Shown here piece after piece: positions 14,689 to 21,235 of a stretch of DNA of 23,359 bases; the stretch's first letter is position 1; each line of letters starts with the position of its first letter. Position numbers and translations under genes: made by a program. The notes beneath the pieces are model-generated. The model did not search any database. It saw nothing but the letters and a program-made list of their open reading frames with translations, and was not told the origin of the DNA. Source of the DNA: an uncultured bacterium (lineage in GTDB: Bacteria; Actinomycetota; Coriobacteriia; Coriobacteriales; Coriobacteriaceae); the NCBI GenBank assembly GCA_905215815.1, contig CAJMRN010000021.1, forward strand, positions 1 through 23,359. Reading direction: 5' to 3'.

Positions 14689-15043
14689 TGTCAATCCGCC
14701 GCGAGAAGCACGGGTTCAAACGTTTTTTGCGGTGGACTGGCTCAATTTGGTTTCGATTTTGATCCGTTTGGCTTCGATTCGGGCTAAGTGAGTAGACTTT
14801 TTGGCGCAGGCTGAGCACAATGCATATCTTCCTTTGTAAAACCGCAGGTCACAGAGGTGGCTGTTTTGGGTGTGCTCGGCAGATCGTAAAAAGTCTACTC
14901 ACTTGGAATTTAGCCCTTTGGTCGTGGGGGTTGCTGGTCCCGTTTTGGTTGTCGAGAGAGGGTGAATTGAAGCGCCCCCGCACGCTCCATGCTACAATCG
15001 CGGGCATGCCCCACAACTACATCTGCCTTCGAAGGGAGCCTAC
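14689..15043. other. 355-bp intergenic region with a large palindrome and YitT promoter
   Basis: No gene is seen here. It holds two imperfect 15-bp direct repeats (TTTGGTTTCGATTTT 14746-14760 and TTTGGCTTCGATTCG 14767-14781), then the large palindrome 14781-14916. Near the end, TGC-TACAAT (14990-14998) is a good extended -10 for the YitT gene, with TTGAAG (14967-14972) as a poorly spaced -35. An open frame from 14820 covers the palindrome and is not coding. Confidence 0.6.
14781..14916. repeat. Large imperfect palindrome (MITE-like)
   Basis: A perfect 17-bp arm AAGTGAGTAGACTTTTT (14786-14802) pairs with its complement at 14888-14904. An inner pair, GCTGAGCACA (14810-14819) with TGTGCTCGGC (14871-14880), has one G-T. 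An outer extension, GGGCTAA (14781-14787) with TTAGCCC (14910-14916), has a 5-base bulge. The 51-base loop contains no ORF. The nested form and lack of a T-tail after a short stem suggest a mobile palindromic element or a structured RNA. Confidence 0.65.
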
Positions 15044-16051
15044 GTGGCGAACGCCATCGAACAGCTCACGGATCGCGTGCTCGTGCTCGGCCGCCTCACC
15101 ATCGTCCGCCGCGCCATCACCGCCGTGGCGGTCACCATTTCTGCCGTTCTCCAGACATTTCTGATCCAGGCGTTCATTCAACCCGCCGACCTGCTTCCGA
15201 GCGGTCTCACCGGCGTCGCGGTCCTACTCGATCGCGTTACCTCGCTGGGCGGCGTCCACATCGACATCTCGCTCGGTATGCTTGCGCTCAACATTCCCGT
15301 GGCGCTCCTATGCTGGAGCGGCATCAGCAAGCGCTTCGTCATCTTCTCGATGATGCAGGTCGTGCTCTCATCGCTGTTCCTCAACATCTTTCACTTTGCT
15401 CCGTTTTTGGGCGACAAGATCATGCTCATCATTTTTGGCGGCGTGGTCTCGGGTCTGGGCGCTGCCATCGCGCTAAAGTCCGGCGCATCCACCGGCGGCA
15501 CCGACTTTATCGCGCTGTGGGTCTCCAATCACACGGGCAAGACTATCTGGGGTGTCATCTTTGGTTTCAACTGCTTTATCCTGGCGATCTTTGGCTTTAT
15601 GTTTGGCTGGGACAATGCGGCGTACTCCATCGTGTTCCAGTTTATTTCGACCAAGACCATCGACAGTTTCTATCGTCGCTACGACCGCGTGACGCTGCAG
15701 ATCACGACGCGCAAGGCAGACGAGGTCATGACCGCCTATGTTGACCATTTTCAGCACGGCATTAGCTGTGCCGAGGTCATCGGCGGATACAGCCGCGAAA
15801 AGATGTACCTGCTGCACGCCGTTGTCTCGACCTACGAGAGCCAGGACATTATCAAGCTGGTGTGCGACATTGATCCCGGCGCCGTGATCAATGTGTTCCA
15901 CACGCTCAACTTTGTGGGCGGCTGGTGGGGCGGTCATGTCGACGAGCCCATGCCCACGGCCGTACCCGATCCCGACAAGCCCGCGCGCATGGCCAGCAGG
16001 CAGGCGCGCCTCAGCGAGCAGGACAGCCTGCAGCAGGACGACGGCAAGTAG
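15044..16051 (+). CDS. YitT-family membrane protein (DUF161 plus DUF2179)
   Basis: This 335-residue protein has a YitT/DUF161 membrane part (about 20-215: five or so hydrophobic segments, with LIQAFIQPADLLPSGLTGVAVLL and SGLGAAIALKSGASTGGTDFIALWVS typical) and a C-terminal DUF2179 domain (about 225-300: TLQITTRKADEVMTAYVDHFQHGISCAEVIGGYSREKMYLLHAVV broken here for brevity at its core). The function of the family is not settled; some members are discussed as transporters or regulatory membrane proteins. The last ~35 residues are polar and low-complexity. GTG 15044 is chosen because AGGGAG (15033-15038) is 5 bases upstream and no in-frame ATG lies nearby. It is probably monocistronic, ending before a strong hairpin at 16096-16123. 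Confidence 0.85.
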   Translation: MANAIEQLTDRVLVLGRLTIVRRAITAVAVTISAVLQTFLIQAFIQPADLLPSGLTGVAVLLDRVTSLGGVHIDISLGMLALNIPVALLCWSGISKRFVIFSMMQVVLSSLFLNIFHFAPFLGDKIMLIIFGGVVSGLGAAIALKSGASTGGTDFIALWVSNHTGKTIWGVIFGFNCFILAIFGFMFGWDNAAYSIVFQFISTKTIDSFYRRYDRVTLQITTRKADEVMTAYVDHFQHGISCAEVIGGYSREKMYLLHAVVSTYESQDIIKLVCDIDPGAVINVFHTLNFVGGWWGGHVDEPMPTAVPDPDKPARMASRQARLSEQDSLQQDDGK

Positions 16052-16095
16052 GGTATTGGCATTTTGCCAGCCCGGCGCAACCCTTCCGCATGAGC

Positions 16096-16130
16096 CCCTC
16101 GAAAGCCCCGTTGCTTTCGAGGGACTTTCG
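16096..16130 (+). terminator. Hairpin terminator after the YitT gene
   Basis: CCCTCGAAAGC (16096-16106) pairs perfectly with GCTTTCGAGGG (16113-16123), an 11-bp stem with a 6-base loop. It is followed by ACTTTCGTTT. The T-tract is interrupted. Confidence 0.7.
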
Positions 16131-16137
16131 TTTGCCC

Positions 16138-16178
16138 AGATAAAACCTACCAAAATGAAGCTGTCGCTTTTTGGTAGG
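16138..16178 (+). repeat. Short dispersed repeat (CCTACCAAAAT family), copy 3
   Basis: CAGATAAAACCTACCAAAAT (16138-16157) is identical to the opening of copy 2. CCTACCAAAA (16146-16155) pairs perfectly with TTTTGGTAGG (16169-16178). The loop has drifted (GAAGCTGTCGC against AAACCTGTCCC), but the stem is complementary in both copies. Confidence 0.6.
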
Positions 16179-16220
16179 GATGGTGTATCGTTTTATCAAT
16201 ATGAGATAATATGAAACTAG

Positions 16221-16257
16221 ACGTTATATACGTATTAGTTATTTCGATATTTCGATA
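16221..16257 (+). promoter_or_regulatory. Candidate autoregulatory site before gntR-2
   Basis: ACGTTATATACGT (16221-16233) is a near-palindrome. Its core CGTTATATAC is the exact inverse of GTATATAACG before the EamA gene, and shares CGTTATA with the PTS operator. A tandem TTTCGATA (16242-16249 and 16250-16257) lies between it and the start codon. GntR-2 binding its own promoter is the simplest reading. Confidence 0.5.
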
Positions 16258-16270
16258 AGAGTGATCAGAT

Positions 16271-16990
16271 ATGCCTGCACCCAAAAATGCACCGCTTTAC
16301 CAGCAGATTTACGACGAAATCAAGGATGCGATCGAGAAAGGTGTTTATGCACCCAAGGAGCGTATTCCGTCCGAGCTTGAGCTAGCCGAGCAGTACGAGG
16401 TAAGCCGAATTACGGTGCGCCGCGCCGTCGAGGAGCTGTGCTCCGATGGTTACCTGGTTAAGCAACAGGGCCGCGGCACCTTTGTTTCCACGCCGCATAT
16501 CAATCGCCAGTTCCACGCCTCGACGCTGCAGACGTTTACCGCGCTGTGTTCCAACAACGGCATGAAGGCTGGTGCACATGTGGTCGATCGTCAGATCGTT
16601 CCGGCGCGCCAAAACGAGATGGAGTTCTTTGGTCTGCAGAAGGATGCGCTGCTACTGCATATCAAGCGCGTGCGTACGGCCGACGGCGAGCCCATCTTTG
16701 AGGAGAACATCTTTGTGCCGTTTGACGCCTACCGTGAGCTGTTGACGGCCGATCTTGAGGACAAGTCGATTTTTGCCGAGGTCGAGCGTGTTGGCGGAAC
16801 GCCGATTGTCTCGGTTGGCTACCGTACGGTCGAGGCCGTTCGAGCTAATGCCGAGCAGGCGGCCGAGCTGGGCATTGCCCCGCACGATCCGCTGCTCAAC
16901 CTGCGTGCCGGCTTTACCGGTCCCAATGGCGAGCCGGTCTTGCTCGGCAAACAGTACTACGTGGGCAGTCGCTACGTCATGGTCATATAA
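16271..16990 (+). CDS. GntR/HutC-family transcriptional regulator (gntR-2)
   Basis: This 239-residue regulator has a winged-helix N-terminus (about 8-75: PLYQQIYDEIKDAIEKGVY, IPSELELAEQYEVSRITVRRAVEEL, QQGRGTFVS) and a UTRA domain (about 90-238) ending LGKQYYVGSRYVMVI. It is closely similar to gntR-3 (19235), and the two are probably paralogues. The promoter region carries ACGTTATATACGT, related to sites before the exporter and the PTS operon, so it is the best candidate for their regulator, acting at a distance of 6-7 kb. The RBS is weak (AAGAGTG region). The gene ends one base before a perfect TACC-loop hairpin. The effector is unknown; HutC-group proteins often bind sugar phosphates. Confidence 0.88.
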   Translation: MPAPKNAPLYQQIYDEIKDAIEKGVYAPKERIPSELELAEQYEVSRITVRRAVEELCSDGYLVKQQGRGTFVSTPHINRQFHASTLQTFTALCSNNGMKAGAHVVDRQIVPARQNEMEFFGLQKDALLLHIKRVRTADGEPIFEENIFVPFDAYRELLTADLEDKSIFAEVERVGGTPIVSVGYRTVEAVRANAEQAAELGIAPHDPLLNLRAGFTGPNGEPVLLGKQYYVGSRYVMVI

Positions 16991-16991
16991 G

Positions 16992-17054
16992 TTACGCGGT
17001 TTTACCAAACCGCGTAACGGCCCGACGCTGCAAGCCCGCCAGAGCGGCAATTTG
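16992..17054 (+). repeat. Structured intergenic element, copy 3 (truncated), with TACC-loop hairpin
   Basis: TTACGCGGTTT (16992-17002), loop TACC, pairs perfectly with AAACCGCGTAA (17007-17017), starting 2 bases after the gntR-2 stop. The left block follows at 17024-17054 (GACGCTGCAAGCCC to GGCAATTTG), aligned without gaps to copies 1 and 2. In the centre, CATTTG is replaced by CAGAGC. The right block seen in copies 1 and 2 is missing; a different palindrome starts at 17059. Confidence 0.6.
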
Positions 17055-17058
17055 CAGA

Positions 17059-17153
17059 ATGAGCGTGGATAATCTCCCGTTTTTGGCTCAACGGCGTGCT
17101 CAAAGTGGGAGATTATCCACGCTCATCCGGAAAGTGTCCAAAAATCCACGCTC
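17059..17153. repeat. Palindromic element ATGAGCGTGGATAATCTCCC plus a partial extra arm
   Basis: A perfect 20-bp inverted repeat has arms at 17059-17078 and 17107-17126, with G-T and A-T pairs extending it inward. The centre is 28 bases. ATCCACGCTC recurs at 17144-17153, matching the outer part of the right arm in direct orientation. It interrupts or replaces the right half of structured-element copy 3, which suggests insertion. Confidence 0.65.
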
Positions 17154-17215
17154 GTTCCCTTCGGATTGCATCGCCCGTGGCCGACAGCGGCGCGGCACCG
17201 GTCCGCGTGGCGGCG

Positions 17216-17221
17216 TATAAT
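17216..17221 (+). promoter_or_regulatory. Candidate -10 box for recQ
   Basis: TATAAT stands 31 bases before the recQ ATG in an otherwise GC-rich stretch. No -35 match is seen at 16-18 bases upstream, so this is only a candidate. Confidence 0.4.
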
Positions 17222-17252
17222 CGGCGGCAGATGACTTGAACGTTAGGAAACC

Positions 17253-19232
17253 ATGACCGATAGCATGCAGCAGATGGCGCTCGACACGCTCGGCGCCTAT
17301 TTTGGCTACACCTCGTTTCGCCCGGGACAGGACCGCATGGTCGATGCGATTCTTGCCGGTCGCGATGCGCTGGGCGTTATGCCCACGGGCGCCGGCAAGT
17401 CCATTTGCTACCAGGTGCCCGCGCTCATGCTGCCCGGCATCACCTTTGTGGTGAGTCCGCTGCTGTCGCTTATGGAGGACCAGACCCGTGCGTTGCTCGC
17501 GGCGGGTGCGCGACCCAGCTATCTCAACTCCAGCCTTACCCCGGCCCAGCAAAACACCGTGCTCAAGCGGGCGCGCGAGGGTCGTTATCAACTTATGTAC
17601 GTGGCGCCCGAGCGCCTGCTCGAGCCACGCTTTTTAGCCTTTGCACAGGAGGCCGCGGCCGACGGCGGCATCGGCGTGCCGCTCGTGGCCATTGACGAGG
17701 CGCACTGCGTGAGCCAATGGGGCCAGGATTTTCGCCCCGCCTACCTGCAGATTCGCGAGTTCATCGAATCGCTTCCGCAGCGTCCCATTGTGGCGGCCTT
17801 TACCGCTACGGCAACCGAGCGCGTGCGTGCGGACATCCAGCAGATGCTCGGCCTGCAAAACCCCGCGACGGTGGTGACGGGCTTCGATCGCAAGAACCTC
17901 TACTTTGGCTGCGAGGAGATGGGCGACAAAGCCAAGACCGCCTGGGTGCGCGACTATGTGATCGCGCATTCGGGCGAGAGCGGCATCGTGTATTGCTCGA
18001 CCCGCAAGACCGTCGATGCGCTGGCAGGTGAGCTTGCCGAGGCGCTGGGCCCCAGTGGCATTCGCGTTGGCCGTTACCATGCCGGCATGGGCAACGACGC
18101 CCGCCGCCAAAGCCAGCGCGCCTTTATCGACGACGATATCCAGGTGATGGTTGCCACCAACGCCTTTGGCATGGGCATCGACAAACCCAACGTGCGCTAC
18201 GTGATTCACAACAACGTGCCCGAGAGTATCGAGGCCTACTACCAGGAGGCTGGCCGCGCTGGCCGCGACGGCGACCCGGCCAGCTGCCACTTGCTGTGGA
18301 ACGGTAACGATTTTCGCATGCGCCGCTTTCTGATCGACCGCGGCGATGCTGCCGACGAGGCGCTCGACGACGAGCAGCGCGCGTGGGCGCTCCAGAATCG
18401 ATATCGCCTGCTCAGCCAGATGGAGGGCTACTGCAATACCACCGGTTGCCTGCGCGAATACATGCTGCGCTACTTTGGCGACGAGGCCGCGGCCGAGCAT
18501 GCTGTCGCGGCTGCTGCGGGCGGCACCGCAGACGACGCCGAGGGCTGCGGCAACTGCAGCAACTGCCTTACGCAGTTCGAGGTCGAGGACGTCACCGATA
18601 TGGCCCGCGCTGCCGTGCGCTATGTGGCCACGCGACCCATGCGCTTTGGCAAGTCGCTCATCGCCGACGTGCTTCACGGCGGTAACACCGAGCGCATTCG
18701 CCAGATGCATCTGGACGAGGACCGCGGCTACGGTGAGCTGTCGAGCGAATCCGTCGGGCGCATCAAGGACATCATCGGCCAGCTGTGCGGCCGCGGTTAT
18801 CTGGCAACCTCGCAGGGGCAGTACCCGGTCGTGGGGCTGGGCCCGCGTGCCGCCGAGGTCGAGGATGAGGCGTTTGCCTTTACCGTTAAGCGTCGCGCGT
18901 CCAAGCGCAAGGCCTCGGCCCGCGCCCGCCGTGCGGTGGATCTGCTGCGTGAGGAAGCCGAGCTGGATCAGCGCCCGCGCGTGGGTGACGATGCCGAGCT
19001 GTTCGAGCGCCTGCGTGCCCTGCGCAAGGAGATTTCGACCGAGCTGGAGATGGCACCGTACATGGTCTTCTCCGACAAGGCTCTGCGCGGTCTGTGCCGC
19101 CTGCGCCCGCAGACGCGCGACGAGCTTATCCAGGTCAACGGCATCGGCGAGAAAAAGGCCGATGCCTTTGGCGAGCAGTTTATGGCAGCGATTGAAGAGT
19201 TTGAGTCCGAACATGCACGGAATGGAGCATAA
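17253..19232 (+). CDS. recQ: ATP-dependent DNA helicase RecQ
   Basis: RecQ is a 3'-5' DNA helicase acting in recombination and fork repair. The 659-residue protein has FGYTSFRPGQDRMVDAIL (Q-motif region), Walker A PTGAGKS (44-50), DEAH (148-151) within AIDEAHCVSQWGQDFRP, FTATAT, YCSTRKTVD, MVATNAFGMGIDKPNVRYV and EAGRAGRDG. A zinc-binding region follows, with CNTTGCLREYMLRYFGD and CGNCSNC, then a winged helix (RQC) and a C-terminal HRDC domain (about 580-655). Length fits the full bacterial form. AGGA lies shortly before ATG 17253. The gene sits between two GntR regulators, and its stop is 2 bases from the gntR-3 start, so they are probably co-transcribed. No direct functional link to sugar use is evident. 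Confidence 0.95.
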   Translation: MTDSMQQMALDTLGAYFGYTSFRPGQDRMVDAILAGRDALGVMPTGAGKSICYQVPALMLPGITFVVSPLLSLMEDQTRALLAAGARPSYLNSSLTPAQQNTVLKRAREGRYQLMYVAPERLLEPRFLAFAQEAAADGGIGVPLVAIDEAHCVSQWGQDFRPAYLQIREFIESLPQRPIVAAFTATATERVRADIQQMLGLQNPATVVTGFDRKNLYFGCEEMGDKAKTAWVRDYVIAHSGESGIVYCSTRKTVDALAGELAEALGPSGIRVGRYHAGMGNDARRQSQRAFIDDDIQVMVATNAFGMGIDKPNVRYVIHNNVPESIEAYYQEAGRAGRDGDPASCHLLWNGNDFRMRRFLIDRGDAADEALDDEQRAWALQNRYRLLSQMEGYCNTTGCLREYMLRYFGDEAAAEHAVAAAAGGTADDAEGCGNCSNCLTQFEVEDVTDMARAAVRYVATRPMRFGKSLIADVLHGGNTERIRQMHLDEDRGYGELSSESVGRIKDIIGQLCGRGYLATSQGQYPVVGLGPRAAEVEDEAFAFTVKRRASKRKASARARRAVDLLREEAELDQRPRVGDDAELFERLRALRKEISTELEMAPYMVFSDKALRGLCRLRPQTRDELIQVNGIGEKKADAFGEQFMAAIEEFESEHARNGA

Positions 19233-19234
19233 CG

Positions 19235-19990
19235 ATGGCATCCGACGATAAAACCGAGCGCACTGAGGTGTCCGCCGTGCCGCTGTACCAGCAGGTTATG
19301 GATGACCTAAAGGGCGAGATCGCGCGTGGCGTGTACGCATTCGGCTCGCGCATTCCTTCCGAGATGGAGCTCGCGAAGTACTACGGCGTGGGACGCATCA
19401 CCGTGCGCCGCGCTATCGAGGAACTGTCGCGCGCGGGGTATCTCAGCCGTCAGCAGGGGAGGGGCACGTTTGTGTGCGCGCCCAAGCTCAAGCGCAAAAT
19501 TGTCCAGAAGGGTGACGTTCAGAGCTTTTCCGAGGGTTGCGCTGCCAACGACATGGTGGCCGGAGCACGCCTGGTGTCGCGCACGGTGGTTGCGGCGACG
19601 CGCGAGGACGCGGCGTTTTTTGGGGTGGAGCCCGGCTGCGAGCTCATCGTGGTCGAGCGCGTGCGCACGGCAGACGGCGTGCCCGTCATGCTCGAGAACA
19701 ACGCCTTTGTGCTGGCCGACCATCCCTATCTGCAGACGCTTGCCGACAAGGACCTCACGGACAATTCCATCTTTGCACTCGTTGCCGAGCATTCGGGCCG
19801 CTCGCCGCTCAAGTCCGACCCCTGTACTGTGGAGATTGCGCTTGCCGATGCTCAGGCGGCCTCGCTGCTGGAGGTGCCGGTCGGCGAGCCGCTCTTCTAT
19901 ATGGAGGCGTACTTTACCGATGAGGACGAGCGGCTCTTGCTGCTCGGACGCCAAAAGATCGTGGGTTCGCGCTACGTGTTCGACATCTAA
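19235..19990 (+). CDS. GntR/HutC-family transcriptional regulator (gntR-3)
   Basis: This 251-residue regulator has a winged helix (about 14-85: PLYQQVMDDLKGEIARGVY, IPSEMELAKYYGVGRITVRRAIEEL, QQGRGTFVC) and a UTRA domain (about 100-250) ending LGRQKIVGSRYVFDI. It is highly similar to gntR-2. Its ATG is 2 bases after the recQ stop and uses GGAATGGAG inside recQ, so translation is probably coupled. SIS-3 follows 144 bp downstream, with phased ATAGRAY motifs and a promoter in between. That points to gntR-3 as the local SIS-3 regulator, with the motif as its operator (inference). Its own transcription would depend on the recQ promoter or on one hidden in recQ. Confidence 0.88.
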   Translation: MASDDKTERTEVSAVPLYQQVMDDLKGEIARGVYAFGSRIPSEMELAKYYGVGRITVRRAIEELSRAGYLSRQQGRGTFVCAPKLKRKIVQKGDVQSFSEGCAANDMVAGARLVSRTVVAATREDAAFFGVEPGCELIVVERVRTADGVPVMLENNAFVLADHPYLQTLADKDLTDNSIFALVAEHSGRSPLKSDPCTVEIALADAQAASLLEVPVGEPLFYMEAYFTDEDERLLLLGRQKIVGSRYVFDI

Positions 19991-19999
19991 CGTCCACAG

Positions 20000-20078
20000 A
20001 TAGAACGATATAGAACAAATTTGGTGAGATGGCTTCACGTGTGTCGTCATGCGTGCTATAAATAGGACAACATAGAAT
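20000..20078 (+). promoter_or_regulatory. SIS-3 promoter with two phased ATAGRAY operator pairs
   Basis: ATAGAAC occurs at 20000-20006 and 20010-20016. ATAGGAC (20062-20068) and ATAGAAT (20072-20078) form a second pair. Each pair is spaced 10 bp start to start, one helical turn, and the pairs are 62 bp apart. TTCACG (20034-20039) and TATAAA (20057-20062) form a -35/-10 pair with a 17-base spacer, so the second pair overlaps the likely transcription start. This fits repression, possibly by looping. Confidence 0.55.
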
Positions 20079-20134
20079 GACCGCAGGTACGAGCTGACGT
20101 CGTTCAAAACCGCCACACAAGAAGGGGCATCACC

Positions 20135-21103
20135 ATGAACGCACACGATCTGATTCAGGAAATTATCGAGCGCAAGGGCAAGATTGAGAACGTCTTTTGG
20201 ATCGCCTGCGGCGGTTCGATGATCGACCTGATGCCGGCCAACGAGCTGCTCAAGCGCGAGGCAACCACGTTTACCTCGACGGTCTACACGGCGCGCGAGT
20301 TTTGCCTGATGGCTCCCAAGAGTCTTGGCGAGAAGTCGCTCGTCATCGCCTGCAGCCACAGCGGCAACACGCAGGAGGTCGTCGACGGCTGCGAGATGGC
20401 GCTGGCAGCCGGCGCCGAGGTCGTGGCCATGACCGACTGCGAAGGCTCCAAGATCGATAACGGCAAGTGGACTACCTGGGTCTATCCGTGGGGCGAGGAC
20501 GTGCCGCAGGCCGAGGTGCCGCAGGGCATCGGCGCTCTGATCGCTGCCGAACTGCTCGACCAGCAGGAGGGTTACGAGGCACTCGCCGACATGTACGCCG
20601 GCCTTAAGCAGATGGATGCCCTGCTGCCCGCTGCCCGCGAGAAGGTCAACGCCGAGCTGGGCGATCGCTTTGCCGAGCTCTGCCAGCAGCACAAGTTCTT
20701 CTATATCCTGGGATCCGGCCCCAACTTTAGCCAGACCTACGCTATGGCCATCTGCTCGCTCATGGAGATGCAGTGGCAGCACTGCTGCTATATCCACTCC
20801 GGCGAGTACTTCCACGGCCCGTTCGAAGCCACCGAGCCCGGCGTGTTCTACTTTGTACAGCTCGGATCGGGCGAGTGCCGTCCCATGGAGGAGCGTGCAC
20901 TTGCGTTCCTCAACACGCACACCGATACGGTTATGGTGCTCGATGCGCTCGAGTACGGCGTGGGCGAGGTGCCCGCCAGCGTACGTTCGTACCTGGAGCC
21001 GATCTTCTTCTATGCGATGAGCTGCGAGCTGCGCGCCGCCCGCGGCAAGGTGTTCGACCACAGCCCCGAGGTCCGTCGCTACATGGGCATCGAGCAGTAC
21101 TAG
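20135..21103 (+). CDS. Double-SIS sugar-phosphate deglycase-like protein, FrlB/GfrF type (SIS-3)
   Basis: This 322-residue cytoplasmic protein has two SIS domains (about 15-145 and 185-310). By eye it is the closest of the three paralogues to E. coli FrlB: IACGGSMIDL (23-32), phosphate loop SHSGNTQEV (74-82), HSGEYFHGPFEATEPGVFYF (221-240, with Glu224 and His227), MEERALAFLNTHTDTVMVLDA and the C-terminal RRYMGIEQY. FrlB cleaves fructoselysine 6-phosphate to glucose 6-phosphate and lysine. AAGGGG about 6 bases upstream supports ATG 20135. No transporter is adjacent, so its substrate may come through the PTS at 10115 or be produced in the cell. Regulation is probably by gntR-3. A related SIS isomerase or deaminase role cannot be excluded. 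Confidence 0.84.
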   Translation: MNAHDLIQEIIERKGKIENVFWIACGGSMIDLMPANELLKREATTFTSTVYTAREFCLMAPKSLGEKSLVIACSHSGNTQEVVDGCEMALAAGAEVVAMTDCEGSKIDNGKWTTWVYPWGEDVPQAEVPQGIGALIAAELLDQQEGYEALADMYAGLKQMDALLPAAREKVNAELGDRFAELCQQHKFFYILGSGPNFSQTYAMAICSLMEMQWQHCCYIHSGEYFHGPFEATEPGVFYFVQLGSGECRPMEERALAFLNTHTDTVMVLDALEYGVGEVPASVRSYLEPIFFYAMSCELRAARGKVFDHSPEVRRYMGIEQY

Positions 21104-21152
21104 GCACCGGGAAAAGTATTCACCTTCGATTCGCAAGGGCACTGCGTGAGTC

Positions 21153-21194
21153 AAAAAAGCGGGCCGCGCCGGGGATTTCCGGCGCGGCCCGCTT
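21153..21194 (-). terminator. Strong terminator between SIS-3 and the dehydrogenase gene
   Basis: AAGCGGGCCGCGCCGG (21157-21172) pairs perfectly with its complement at 21179-21194, a 16-bp GC-rich stem with a 6-base loop. The A-run at 21153-21158 gives a T-tail on the minus strand, so it chiefly terminates the dehydrogenase gene. It may also slow transcription from SIS-3. Confidence 0.85.
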
Positions 21195-21235
21195 GGTATC
21201 GCGTTTAGATTCGCGAGATTGCGGCGATTGACGGT

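Noticed and set aside
14820..15164. 114-residue frame starting in the large palindrome
   Set aside because: It crosses the palindrome and the yitT start in a different frame, has no RBS, and shows no family similarity.
3704..17126. Repeats read as a CRISPR array
   Set aside because: Copies are kilobases apart, without regular short spacers and without cas genes.
17634..19241. 535-residue open frame on the minus strand
   Set aside because: It is antisense to recQ, has no family motif, and has low-complexity Ala/Val/His composition.
19307..21154. 615-residue open frame on the minus strand
   Set aside because: It lies opposite gntR-3 and SIS-3, which have clear domains. Its protein is rich in His, Arg, Leu and Ala with no recognisable fold, as expected for an antisense frame in GC-rich codon-biased DNA.
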